Position numbers and translations under genes: made by a program. A stretch of DNA of 64,000 nucleotides from Marinobacter pelagius (GTDB lineage: Bacteria > Pseudomonadota > Gammaproteobacteria > Pseudomonadales > Oleiphilaceae), in contig NZ_QNRO01000021.1 of NCBI RefSeq assembly GCF_003315345.1, positions 16,300 to 80,299 on the forward strand. The letters run 5' to 3'. Shown here piece by piece: positions 27,817 to 37,152 of this stretch. The notes below the pieces were generated by a model. It was not told where the DNA came from. It did no database searches and worked only from the letters and a program-made list of their open reading frames with translations. How positions within the stretch are numbered: position 1 is the first letter of the stretch; each line of letters begins with the position of its first letter.

Positions 27817-30800
27817 CTAATACTTCATCGCTTCCATGGAGCTGGTGTAGGAGGAGCCGGAGGTGATCCCGCCTCCCATGATGTAAAGGGCTCCATCAAT
27901 GGTGGCAGCGGCGGCGCCATGCTTCGGTGTCGGCACCTTGGTCAATGAGCGCCAGGTATTGGTGGCCGGGTCGTATTCTTCATTCTGCTCGAATACGCCT
28001 GAGGTTGTATTCTCATTGAACTCCCCGCCCGCAATTTGGGCCTTGCCATTGATGCTCCCGACACTCATGGCCCTGCGGCCGGTTGGCATTGGTGTCATTT
28101 CCAACCAGGAATTGTTGGCTGGCGCGAACATTTCCACGGTCCTAATGGCACCTTCAACCGTGTTGCCGGTGGCTTCCCGATGGCGCCCGCCAAAGACGTA
28201 GATCTTGCCGTCGAGGACTGCAGAGCCCGAATTGTCCCGTACATAAGTCAGCGAGGGTGCTGTCTGCCAGGAGTTGGTTGACGGATTGTAGACTTCAACC
28301 TCGTTCAGCGATGCGCCTTGATCACTCATGCCACCTATGACGTAGATGAGGCCATTCAGTGCCTGTGCAGTCACGCCACCCCGGGCAGTGGGCATGTCGG
28401 CCAACACGGTCCAGCTGTTCGTGGAGGGGTTGTAGACGGCGGCATTATTGACGGCGCCGGAGAAGGGTCCGGTAGAGCCACCGAAGACATAAAGCTTGCC
28501 ATTCAGCGACACTGCGGCGGGGTTCTCGACTGCTTCACCGGGCAGGTTGGCACCCTGGCTCCAGCTATCGCTCACCGGATCATAGATGAACAGGGTGTTC
28601 AGGTGCCCACTGCTGTTCTTTCCGCCCACTGCGTACATCTTGCCGTCAACTTCGGCACCGGAAGCGTCCAGAACCGCGATCGGCGCAGGAGCTTTCGACG
28701 CCCAGCAACCCAGGCTGATCGGGCGTAAAGCGGTGAGTTTGCTACCGCCGAACTGCCCTACAAAGAGCGAACCTGCGGGGCTCTTTGTCATCGGTAATGG
28801 ATCATTCAGGCCTGTGACAAGCGGTTTACCCTCGAGAGCCGTATTTCCGGTCTCGTCCAGAGTGACCAGATAAATATCGTCACCGACGGAGTAGTTGGTG
28901 ATCAACAAGTTTCCATTGAGATATTCACCAACACAACCCTCGCCGCCACTGTACTCGATAATGGCGTTGGAAGATTTATGCTCGCCGAGATTGAACAGGG
29001 GCGGCTCATAATTGGGCAACGGGGCTACTTCCTGGTAACTGCCATCCTTGAATACACACTCATCGCGGTAAGGGTTCGGATGACCATAGTACTTGCCTTC
29101 CTGAATCAACAACAACAAGTCAGGCTGCGTTCCGGGGTTATTGCCGCCATCCAGATAACTTGCAGTATTACCCAAACCTGTGCACACGGGCTCGGGTTGG
29201 GGCGGGTAGGTGCCGGTGACGCCCAGGCCGTTATCTGTGGCATACACATTGCCGTTGCTATGGAATACGAAGTCGTAGCTGTTCCTCAGGCCGGTTGCGT
29301 ACGGCACAACATCACAGGGCGGTGGACCATACATGTCTGAGGTGTTGGCACAGGTGCCGTCAAACGAGGCCGAGAAGACATCGGCAACCACAATAGCAGC
29401 ACTTAGTGGCTGCTCTGCACGTTCACCAAACTCTGAGGCGGAGTCGTTTGGTGCGCCAGCACCGGTATTGCCACCAACTGCAATGTACAGCCGATTATCG
29501 GGACCAAAATGCAGTGAGTTGATGGAGTGATTAGCAATGGCTCGCGGTAGGCCGGTGATGCGGTGCTCAACGTTAGCAAAGTTGGTTCCGCTGAGCCGTG
29601 TGACTATCCCGGAATTGGCTTCGCCATTATCAATGGATGGGCTTGAATGAGCCACCCACAGGTCGACATTGCTTGCGGTCGCATCGGGGGAGACGGTAAT
29701 ACCCAACGTGAGCCGTGGACCGATATCGTTCACCAGCGAATTGATTATCTGGTCGTCGATGACATTCATATTCTCATCGAATGTCAGGGCATGAATCGTG
29801 CCGAACAGTTCGGTCACATACAGGCGGTCATCAGGGCCCCAGACCATCGAGGTCGGGTAACTGATTTCGTAGTTGCTACTGATGAAATCGACCGCACTCT
29901 GCGGAGCAAGAGCACCATCGCTGGCCTGCAAGGTAAACTCATCAAACAGGTAAGTAACCGGGCTTGACGCATATCGATGGGTTGCGAAGATCCCGGTGAA
30001 ACTGCGGGTCCCGATCTCCGGATCAATGCCAGCGGCATCGAAACTGAAGAATTCATCAGGAGGAGTTAGCGTGGCCGCATGTGTGGTGGCGCTTCCTTCA
30101 ATCTGGTATTTCAGATCTACCGTCCGTTTATAGGGGTCGACGATCATCGAAAAGGTGATATCTGCGCCAATCAGGCCCGGAACGGACAGGTTCTTCTCGA
30201 CCTCCACCACGCCCGCGAGCTCCATCAGATAATGGAGTTGTTCACCGCTTGGCGTGGATATGGCAACGAGCTTGATGTAGTTGTCCTGATCTAAGCCAAA
30301 CCATAGACCGGCCTGCTCATAGTTTCCGGTGCCTGCCGGCAGGTCCAGAATTTGGGTAGAAATCTGGGTAATCTGGTTTGGCGCAGCGAAACCAACGCCA
30401 AGTGCATTGTCCTGGGAGTTGTTGCCTTTGAATGAAATGCCGGAGGTTGTGGTATATCGGAGCACCCCCTCCAGGAAGTTCATATCCAGGTTGTCAACGA
30501 TATACCCGGAGCCACTGGCCGGTTCATCGATCCAGGTAAAGCCCGTTCCCCAACCATTGCGGTCCGGGTAATAGCCTTGCCCTTCGGTAAATGTCAGCTG
30601 ATAGGGCAGGTCCACCCGCACGTCACTGCAGGGTACCGGCGCGCATTTGTCGTCGCTCGCAAGAACCATTGTCACAGGGACATCGATGGCGGACCCACTG
30701 TCAGGCGTCAGGGTAATGATGGCGTCATAACTGCCACTGGCAAGCCCGGAACTGTCCACCTCTACGGTAAGGCTCTCGGGGGTGGTTCCAGTCGTGGGCA

Positions 30801-32298
30801 GAACCGACAACCAGGGCATACTGGTGCTGGCTGTAAAGTCGACGCTGTCACCGGCGCTGTGAGATACATCCAACGTCTGGCTCGCAATTGTGGTATCTGG
30901 CTCCCCGTTGAACGTCATCGAGGTTGGGCTGGCAAGAATCCCCTCTGATCCGGCAGTGATTGTCAGAGTGTAGGTCAGCTCTGCGGATGTATAGCCTGAT
31001 GCGCTGGCCGTCACTTTACCTTTGTAGGTGCCCTCCGTTAGTCCTGCAGGATCGGCGGTAACGGTTATAGTGGCTGGAGTAGTTCCCGAGTTTCCGGTTG
31101 CGGTCAGCCAGGGAGCATTTGATTCAAGCGAGAAGGTGGCTCCTGAGTTATCAGAAGAGCTGAGATCAACCGTGGCTGTGAGTGGCTCGGGGTTGTCTAC
31201 GTGCCGCGAACCGGAAAGAGTTGCGGGATCAAAGGCGAGTGCTGCCATGTCGTTGGCAACAGTGAAAAATTCAGTCACTTCGTGAAGATCACCATCCGCC
31301 TCTTTTACCACTGCGGTTACGGTGTGACTGCCGTCAGCCAGCACATTGGTATCGAAGGGATAGGCCGTATCGTCTCGTGCTGTGCCAGCCATGTCGTAAG
31401 GCGCAACACTCTCAGTCTGGCTCGGGGAGCCGGCTTTCTGGGGGTTGTCGATATAGAACTTCACCTGAGACATGCCGCTTTGTGCAGGCACGAACACGTA
31501 GATATTTCCGGTGACCGTCGAACCATTCAGACCACTGGCCGAGGAACGGTCGGAGGCGGTGCTGACCATGAGCGAGTAGGCGCTATTCGTTGGATCTACA
31601 ACGGTCATTTGCACGCCCAGATAAGCGGTTGTAACGCCATCGCCGGTTGCTTCCACCGTCGCCGAGTACTGGCCGGCAGCCAGGTTGCTCGGGTCTGCCG
31701 TGATGCTGATGGATTCTGGTACGGTTCCGGTAGTTGGTTGTACCGTTAGCCAGTTGGCGTCATCTGATATAAAGAATGTCTCACCGCCCGCAGTTGAAGA
31801 GGACAGCGTCACTTGTTGTGTCTGGGAGTTGCCCCCGGTCTCCATTGAAAACGACAGGTCGGTTTCACTGAATGAGAACGCAGGTGCCGAGTTATTAACT
31901 GTAAAAGTTGCTGACAGCAGCTCACTGGTTCCATCGCTGTACGTAGTCCGCGCGTAAACACTGTGTTGGCCATCTGGAATGGAGTTGGTGTCAAAAGCTA
32001 TTGCCGTGAGATCGGCCGCTGTCCGGTTGAAATCAAACGGCGCAAGCCTCTCCGTCACTCGTGGTGGGGCAGGGGGAGGATCATCAAGGTAAAAGTCGAC
32101 CTGTTTGATCCCCGTTTCCGGTGCCACAAAAATGTACACCAGATCATTGAGTTGGGCACCGCTGAGTGCAATGGGAGCAGTTCGCTCCGGGGATGTACTC
32201 ACTAACAAACCTGGTGCTGCCTGAGCGGCGAATGCAGTCAAAAACAAACACGCTGCCAGAATGAAACGCAGGGTATGACAAAGCCGGAAATCACGCAT
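27817..32298 (-). CDS. Giant secreted BACON/beta-propeller/Kelch protein
   Basis: This exported protein has 1493 residues. A signal peptide (about 1-28, ending AAQAAP) is followed by two copies of an Ig-like module (VYIFVAPETGIKQVDFYLDD-like, near 35 and 260), several BACON-like modules (ANWLTVQPTTGTVPESISI and relatives), and a concanavalin-like segment near 570-780. Next come a glucose/sorbosone-dehydrogenase-like beta-propeller (SMVWGPDDRLYVTE, SINSLHFGPDNRLYIAVGG) and C-terminal Kelch repeats (YDPVSDSWS, GKLYVFGG). The start at 32298 has GGGAGG upstream; an earlier in-frame codon at 32358 would not give a clean signal peptide. No PEP-CTERM tail is present. The likely role is binding or modifying matrix polysaccharide. 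Confidence 0.85.
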   Translation of the reverse strand: MRDFRLCHTLRFILAACLFLTAFAAQAAPGLLVSTSPERTAPIALSGAQLNDLVYIFVAPETGIKQVDFYLDDPPPAPPRVTERLAPFDFNRTAADLTAIAFDTNSIPDGQHSVYARTTYSDGTSELLSATFTVNNSAPAFSFSETDLSFSMETGGNSQTQQVTLSSSTAGGETFFISDDANWLTVQPTTGTVPESISITADPSNLAAGQYSATVEATGDGVTTAYLGVQMTVVDPTNSAYSLMVSTASDRSSASGLNGSTVTGNIYVFVPAQSGMSQVKFYIDNPQKAGSPSQTESVAPYDMAGTARDDTAYPFDTNVLADGSHTVTAVVKEADGDLHEVTEFFTVANDMAALAFDPATLSGSRHVDNPEPLTATVDLSSSDNSGATFSLESNAPWLTATGNSGTTPATITVTADPAGLTEGTYKGKVTASASGYTSAELTYTLTITAGSEGILASPTSMTFNGEPDTTIASQTLDVSHSAGDSVDFTASTSMPWLSVLPTTGTTPESLTVEVDSSGLASGSYDAIITLTPDSGSAIDVPVTMVLASDDKCAPVPCSDVRVDLPYQLTFTEGQGYYPDRNGWGTGFTWIDEPASGSGYIVDNLDMNFLEGVLRYTTTSGISFKGNNSQDNALGVGFAAPNQITQISTQILDLPAGTGNYEQAGLWFGLDQDNYIKLVAISTPSGEQLHYLMELAGVVEVEKNLSVPGLIGADITFSMIVDPYKRTVDLKYQIEGSATTHAATLTPPDEFFSFDAAGIDPEIGTRSFTGIFATHRYASSPVTYLFDEFTLQASDGALAPQSAVDFISSNYEISYPTSMVWGPDDRLYVTELFGTIHALTFDENMNVIDDQIINSLVNDIGPRLTLGITVSPDATASNVDLWVAHSSPSIDNGEANSGIVTRLSGTNFANVEHRITGLPRAIANHSINSLHFGPDNRLYIAVGGNTGAGAPNDSASEFGERAEQPLSAAIVVADVFSASFDGTCANTSDMYGPPPCDVVPYATGLRNSYDFVFHSNGNVYATDNGLGVTGTYPPQPEPVCTGLGNTASYLDGGNNPGTQPDLLLLIQEGKYYGHPNPYRDECVFKDGSYQEVAPLPNYEPPLFNLGEHKSSNAIIEYSGGEGCVGEYLNGNLLITNYSVGDDIYLVTLDETGNTALEGKPLVTGLNDPLPMTKSPAGSLFVGQFGGSKLTALRPISLGCWASKAPAPIAVLDASGAEVDGKMYAVGGKNSSGHLNTLFIYDPVSDSWSQGANLPGEAVENPAAVSLNGKLYVFGGSTGPFSGAVNNAAVYNPSTNSWTVLADMPTARGGVTAQALNGLIYVIGGMSDQGASLNEVEVYNPSTNSWQTAPSLTYVRDNSGSAVLDGKIYVFGGRHREATGNTVEGAIRTVEMFAPANNSWLEMTPMPTGRRAMSVGSINGKAQIAGGEFNENTTSGVFEQNEEYDPATNTWRSLTKVPTPKHGAAAATIDGALYIMGGGITSGSSYTSSMEAMKY

Positions 32299-32353
32299 GC
32301 CTGGTGCCTCCCTCAAGACTCTCGGTAATTCCTTTTTTCTCCGGCAGTACCGG

Positions 32354-32369
32354 AGCATTTTCCCTGCCA
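32354..32369 (-). promoter_or_regulatory. Sigma-54 (-24/-12) promoter for the giant secreted protein
   Basis: Read on the minus strand, TGGCAG, a 5-nt spacer and ATGCT place GG and GC exactly 10 nt apart, close to the RpoN consensus. The predicted start near 32343 gives a leader of about 45 nt to the ATG at 32298. It is slightly weaker than the site at 2851 because the -12 box has ATGC instead of TTGC. Confidence 0.6.
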
Positions 32370-32489
32370 GCCGCGCACTTCAGGCCTCAATACAATGTGA
32401 TATGCTCAGGCGTAATCTGCCTGTGCCAGCGCCTTGTAAGGTTTATCGACAGGCGCTTTGTCAGCGCTTCACTCAAGGACGACGCAAAC

Positions 32490-33440
32490 ATGAATCTCTT
32501 TCTGACCAGAGCCTGGCAGGACGCCTGGTGGAAGCACTGGGGTTCGACCCCGGGTTTTGAGCTCGTGAGTGAAGGTCGGGATTGCTCGGGGCTTTATCTG
32601 GACCACTACAGGTACAAGGCCGTTTTGCCGGTAACCTGTCTGCAGTTCATCGGCACGAATTATCGCCGGCTCTCCACGCCCCGTACTGAGTACAACCGCC
32701 TTCCTGCTGCCAGTCCCGGTGAGATCTTTTCTGTGGGATGGAGTGAGGCGGTGCTCTCTGACATGGCAGAGGACTCACCGGGTGTCCGAACTCTTCTGGA
32801 TTTGGCTGGCCAACACCGGTGCCTGGTTCGACGAATTGGTGAAGATGTTGCCTACTCCATTCGTGCAAAAGGCCTTTTCAGCGATTACCTGGCGGGCCTG
32901 GGTCGTGGTACACGTTTAAGGCTGTTCAACCGTCGTTCGGTCCTGGAGCAGCTTGGTAGCGTGACCATCGAGAACTGGTGGCCGGAGAAACCTGTCTCAT
33001 TTTTTGAGTGGCTGAATGAATTCCATCGCGAACGCTGGGGTCATCCTTGTTTCAACGAGACCAGTCTGTCGTTTCATCAGGAGTTTTTGAAAAATATTGA
33101 GCACGAGGGTGGTAGGCCGGATCTGTCGGTGCTTTGCGTTTCGGGCAAACCGGTTTCTGTGCTCTACAATGTCCTGTATGGAAATGTGGCATATAACCTG
33201 CAGGCCGGGTTTATGGAGGGTTTCCATAAAAAACTGGCCTTGGGTACCCTGCACCTGGGATACAGTATCGAAGCGGCGTTCGAAAATCGCGATGTTGGAG
33301 CCTTTGATCTGTTGGCGGGTGGAGGAAAGAATGAAGACTATAAGGCGAAACTCGCAACCGATCGAACACCCCTGGTATCGCTGATGCTGGTGCGTAGTCC
33401 GTTCTTCAAACTGCTGTACCGTATCAAGGACTCGAGGTAG
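32490..33440 (+). CDS. FemAB-related acyl/aminoacyltransferase, XrtA-associated
   Basis: This is a GNAT-fold protein of 316 residues from the FemAB/CelD-like group, with a C-terminal substrate-entry region (GKPVSVLYNVLYGNVAYNLQAGF and a GTLHLGYSIEAAF helix). It is located immediately 5' of exosortase A, as in other XrtA loci. The ATG at 32490 (MNLFLTRAWQ) has AAGGA upstream; the in-frame ATG at 32304 would place an unlikely N-terminus over the divergent promoter region. The acyl donor and acceptor are unknown. Confidence 0.8.
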   Translation: MNLFLTRAWQDAWWKHWGSTPGFELVSEGRDCSGLYLDHYRYKAVLPVTCLQFIGTNYRRLSTPRTEYNRLPAASPGEIFSVGWSEAVLSDMAEDSPGVRTLLDLAGQHRCLVRRIGEDVAYSIRAKGLFSDYLAGLGRGTRLRLFNRRSVLEQLGSVTIENWWPEKPVSFFEWLNEFHRERWGHPCFNETSLSFHQEFLKNIEHEGGRPDLSVLCVSGKPVSVLYNVLYGNVAYNLQAGFMEGFHKKLALGTLHLGYSIEAAFENRDVGAFDLLAGGGKNEDYKAKLATDRTPLVSLMLVRSPFFKLLYRIKDSR

Positions 33441-33451
33441 ATATTCCGGAC

Positions 33452-34999
33452 ATGGACCGTTCCACACTTCAAACGCATTCCCCATGGCTATTGCCAATTA
33501 TACTTCTGGCTGGAACCGGGGTTGCTGTCTGGCCATCTCTCCAGGTGCTGTTCAGCCGCTGGCAGAAGTTCGATGAATCATACTCCCACGGCTTCCTCGT
33601 TCTGATCGTGTGCGTAGCGCTCTCCGTGCGCAAATGGTGGATTGTTCGTCCGGTCAACGGGTTTTATCCGGCCTGGTTATTTCCTCTTGCCCTGGCAGCC
33701 GCTGTTTATCTTGCCGGCAGTATCCTTCTCGTGGAGGCGTTCCAACAGATAGCCATGGTCCCTTTGTTCCTTGGTTTGCTGTTGTTGATTTGGGGCTGGA
33801 GACAGGCGTCTGCGTTCTTCCTCCCGGTTGGTCTGTTTATTTTCGCTATTCCGGTATGGGATTACCTGTCCTGGCCACTGCAACTGATCACTGTCGCGGT
33901 AAACCAATTGCTGCTGTCAGCACTTGGCATCAATTTCACCGTTGAAGGCGTGTTTGTTTACTTCCCGGGTGTGGGGGCCTTTGAGATCGCCCATGGCTGT
34001 TCCGGCCTGCGTTATCTCCTGGTTGGCCTGACGATTGCCACCATCTACGCGGAACTCAGCTATCATCGCCTGACAGAGCGAGTGATCCTCCTCATTGCAG
34101 CTGCGCTACTGGCGATGGTTGCGAACTGGATCAGGGTGTTCGTAATTATTTATGTTGGCTATGAATCCAACATGACGTCCTCGCTGATCTGGGAGCATGA
34201 CTATTTTGGCTGGTGGGTCTTTGCCGGAACACTCGTCCCGTTGTTTGTGTTGGCAAGGTACCTGGAGCACAGGCACGTGCCTACTGCCGAGAAGTCCGCT
34301 GGCACGGCTGCTACCGAGAGCAGTGGCGGACTGAAAGCCTGGATGTCACTGGTTCCGGCGTTGGCTTTCGTAACCCTTGCATGGGCGGTCGAATCTTCTA
34401 AGGCAGCGGGGGATTATCAGGGCTCAGGCAGACATGGCTTCGAGCTTCTTCCGTCGGAACAATGGTTACCTTTGTTCCAGGGTTCCCTCGGTGGATGGCA
34501 GCCGGCGATTCAGCAGCCGGATCTGGAATCGTCCGGAGTGTTTGTTGAGAGGGACGAATTGCAGTCAGGTCAGGCTCAGCCTGAATACTATGTCGGTCTC
34601 TTCACCTATAACCAGCAACGCCCGGGCAGCGAAGTCGTCCAGTATGCAAATCGCCTTTATGATGCCGATATGCTGATTCCGCAGCAGACCTTCGCAGTTC
34701 CGGCCGGAGGGGATACAACCTTGAACGGCCTTGCACTGAAGTACAGGCAAAGCGAATCCCGGGTCTATCTTGCTTATGGCTACTATGTGGAGAGTTTCTG
34801 GCAGGCCGATGAGCTGAGGGCCAAGCTTGCCCAGTTACCCGGAATTTTCAATAACCGTTCTGATGCATCGTTGCTGGTGATTGGCGTCCGGTGCGACGCC
34901 TGCGATGGAAAGGCCAGCCTGGAACGGCTGGCCCCCCTCGTCCGCGAGCGGGTCGAGAGCCGCCTGGATGAGCGGTTCGGGGCCGCCGGGACCAACTGA
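33452..34999 (+). CDS. xrtA: Exosortase A with fused EpsI domain
   Basis: This is the inner-membrane protease/transpeptidase that recognises PEP-CTERM tails. The 515 residues have about eight N-terminal helices with the exosortase triad visible: Cys183 in HGCSGLRYL, Arg228 in ANWIRVFVI and His249 in WEHDYFGWW. From about 290 a periplasmic EpsI (DUF3485-like) domain follows a single helix (GSLGGWQPAIQQ, ANRLYDADMLIPQQ). This domain is often fused in this family. It lies 11 bp after the FemAB-related gene. A substrate in this window is the protein at 2916-3689. Confidence 0.95.
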   Translation: MDRSTLQTHSPWLLPIILLAGTGVAVWPSLQVLFSRWQKFDESYSHGFLVLIVCVALSVRKWWIVRPVNGFYPAWLFPLALAAAVYLAGSILLVEAFQQIAMVPLFLGLLLLIWGWRQASAFFLPVGLFIFAIPVWDYLSWPLQLITVAVNQLLLSALGINFTVEGVFVYFPGVGAFEIAHGCSGLRYLLVGLTIATIYAELSYHRLTERVILLIAAALLAMVANWIRVFVIIYVGYESNMTSSLIWEHDYFGWWVFAGTLVPLFVLARYLEHRHVPTAEKSAGTAATESSGGLKAWMSLVPALAFVTLAWAVESSKAAGDYQGSGRHGFELLPSEQWLPLFQGSLGGWQPAIQQPDLESSGVFVERDELQSGQAQPEYYVGLFTYNQQRPGSEVVQYANRLYDADMLIPQQTFAVPAGGDTTLNGLALKYRQSESRVYLAYGYYVESFWQADELRAKLAQLPGIFNNRSDASLLVIGVRCDACDGKASLERLAPLVRERVESRLDERFGAAGTN

Positions 35000-35023
35000 T
35001 AAAAGGCAATTCTTTCGCTTCAA

Positions 35024-37039
35024 TCACGGCACCTCAGCGGAAACCGGCTCAGAGGGGGCACTGCTCAGTCCATTGGTATCCACCACCCGAATCGTGAAGT
35101 ACCAGGTTCCTGACGCCAGGTCGGTAAACGTGTAATCATCCTCCGCACCATCCACGTTGACGCTCTGGCTCAGGTTGGCCACGTCCTGCCCGTAATTGAT
35201 GACATAGTAGTCGATCTCCGAGAGGTCGATAGAGGATCCGTCCATGCGTGTAGAGGGTGCTGTCCATGTCAGGGTGACGGTGCCTTCGGTTTCCGTTGGC
35301 GCCGGCTCACTGGTTTCGGGTGCGGTGGTCTGTGATGAGTCGTCCGAGACACTGGTCAGTGTGTACGGATCAAGCCCGCTCTCGTAAGCTTCGAGATTGG
35401 TAATGCCCGAATCGTTGTTCACGCCTTCGGCATCAGGCACCCAGGCATTCAGGCCATACTGAAGTTCCCAGGTGTCCGGGATGCCATCGCTATCGGAATC
35501 GACGCTGGCCATTTGGGTCATATCCGGCGAGACCACAGTGCTGGCGGTATCGATGTTGGAATTGGTACTGAGATTTCGAGCACTGTACTGCGCCACGGCG
35601 GTGCCCGTGCCTTCATAGTACTCGATGGTGAGCAGCAGCTCCTCGCCAGCGTTCAATGACTGGTTATAGGTAAAGGTTGTGGGAGCATGGGAAGTCCAGT
35701 CGTTGATTACAAGTTCTCCATTCGCATAGAGGCGGACGCCATCATTGGTACGGACCGAGAACTCATAATCATTCGTTCCACTTGAGTGAGGTGCCGTAAA
35801 AATACCGCTCCAGCGGACGGAGAAGTTATCACTGGGGCTTTCCGGGATTGGAGCACCGTTGCCCCAGTTGAAATCGACGGTTTCATCGACTTGCACCGCG
35901 AGCAGGCGTTCAAAGTTGGTGCCGGAAAAGTATTGCCCTGTGAAACCGGTCACGTAGGCGATTTCACCGGTCTCTGGTGCTGGTTCGGGTTCCGGCTCCG
36001 GTTCCGGAGCAGGGCTGTCCTCTGGATCATTAAGGTCCGTTCCCGCAACATGTTCTTCGAGGTTGGTATACCCATCATTGTCGAGGTCCCCGGAGGCGTC
36101 GTTCGAATCGAGAGGATCAAGCCCATAGGCGTACTCCGCGCCATCCGGAATGCCGTCGTTGTCGGAATCCGGATTTCCTTCTGCTGTGCCAATTAGGAAC
36201 TCATCCGCGGCGGACAGGAGATCCTGGTCCGGGTCGCTGGTGGCGTCCGAAGCATTATTCGGATCGAGTCCGTGTACGATCTCCCAGTTGTCGTAGAGGC
36301 CGTCCTGATCCTCATCCAGTGGTGGGTATGATGGCTCGAAGGCCAGGCCCTCCGAGCCGTCGAGGAACCCGACTCGATAACCGAGATTGTAAGCCTCCTG
36401 GGTAGTCTGGCCTGTATCTGTTTCTGGCTGTGCCCAGCTGTAAATATAGGAACTGCCCACCACTTGTTGTGAGATCTCTGGCCCTTCCCAGGCAACCGCA
36501 AAGTGATCGCTGCCGTAGCCCTCTTTCTGCAAAACTTCGAAATAGTAACGCTGATCGGAGTCGAGGGTGATATAGCGGGAGGTTTGTGAGGAGTACTTGG
36601 TAAATTCGTTGATATTGGTCCAGCCAGGAACCAATGAGATCAATTCAATGTTGTCTGGAGAGTCTGAGGTGCTGAGCCAGAGCTCGGCCTCATCGTTTCC
36701 ACTCAGGAAGAATCGGTACTCTCCCGAGGCTGGCGGGCTTATGAAACCCCTTACATAGGATCCATAATAATCCGCTCTATTCGCAGGATCTTCCAGACTG
36801 GATAGCTCTGAGACCTCATCCGGATTATCCGGGAATTTGGTGGACGAAGTCATCGTCTCAATTTTGGTGCCATCCAGGTTGTCAAAGTACCGGACCTCCA
36901 CCTTTCCGGGCTCACTGGTCTCCGGAACTGCGGCAGTAGGAGGAAGAGACTCTATGTCACGGTACTGCCAACTCTGGCAGCCCGTCACGAACGCTATGGT
37001 GCATCCCAGCCCAAGAACCTTGCCCACAGACACAGTCAT
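35024..37039 (-). CDS. PA14/thrombospondin-3-repeat lipoprotein
   Basis: This surface lipoprotein has 671 residues and a lipobox VTGC with Cys21. Two PA14-like domains (about 45-205 and 370-500; GSYVRGFISPPASGEYRFFL, RWSGIFTAPHSSGTNDYEFS) flank a calcium-binding thrombospondin-type-3 stretch (about 240-345; DEDQDGLYDNWE, DSDNDGIPDGAE, DLDNDGYTNLEE). A further repeat follows near 520 and a fibronectin-III domain sits at the C-terminus. An EP-rich linker separates the modules. AGGAAGGTGG precedes the ATG. PA14 domains often bind glycans, so it may tether the exopolysaccharide. It lies downstream of prsT. Confidence 0.85.
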   Translation of the reverse strand: MTVSVGKVLGLGCTIAFVTGCQSWQYRDIESLPPTAAVPETSEPGKVEVRYFDNLDGTKIETMTSSTKFPDNPDEVSELSSLEDPANRADYYGSYVRGFISPPASGEYRFFLSGNDEAELWLSTSDSPDNIELISLVPGWTNINEFTKYSSQTSRYITLDSDQRYYFEVLQKEGYGSDHFAVAWEGPEISQQVVGSSYIYSWAQPETDTGQTTQEAYNLGYRVGFLDGSEGLAFEPSYPPLDEDQDGLYDNWEIVHGLDPNNASDATSDPDQDLLSAADEFLIGTAEGNPDSDNDGIPDGAEYAYGLDPLDSNDASGDLDNDGYTNLEEHVAGTDLNDPEDSPAPEPEPEPEPAPETGEIAYVTGFTGQYFSGTNFERLLAVQVDETVDFNWGNGAPIPESPSDNFSVRWSGIFTAPHSSGTNDYEFSVRTNDGVRLYANGELVINDWTSHAPTTFTYNQSLNAGEELLLTIEYYEGTGTAVAQYSARNLSTNSNIDTASTVVSPDMTQMASVDSDSDGIPDTWELQYGLNAWVPDAEGVNNDSGITNLEAYESGLDPYTLTSVSDDSSQTTAPETSEPAPTETEGTVTLTWTAPSTRMDGSSIDLSEIDYYVINYGQDVANLSQSVNVDGAEDDYTFTDLASGTWYFTIRVVDTNGLSSAPSEPVSAEVP

Positions 37040-37152
37040 CCACCTTCCTGGTTAATGAAAAGATCTGTTAAGTATGGTTCTCGCCGGGTAGGGCGCCAGC
37101 ATGCCCTTGGATCGTTTTGCTCTTTGCGCCTGAAGCTTATATCGCTGGCTGC

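Noticed and set aside
37040..37152. Sigma-54 promoter before the PA14 lipoprotein gene
   Set aside because: One GG-N10-GC match exists on the minus strand, but the bases around both boxes do not fit TGGCAC and TTGC.
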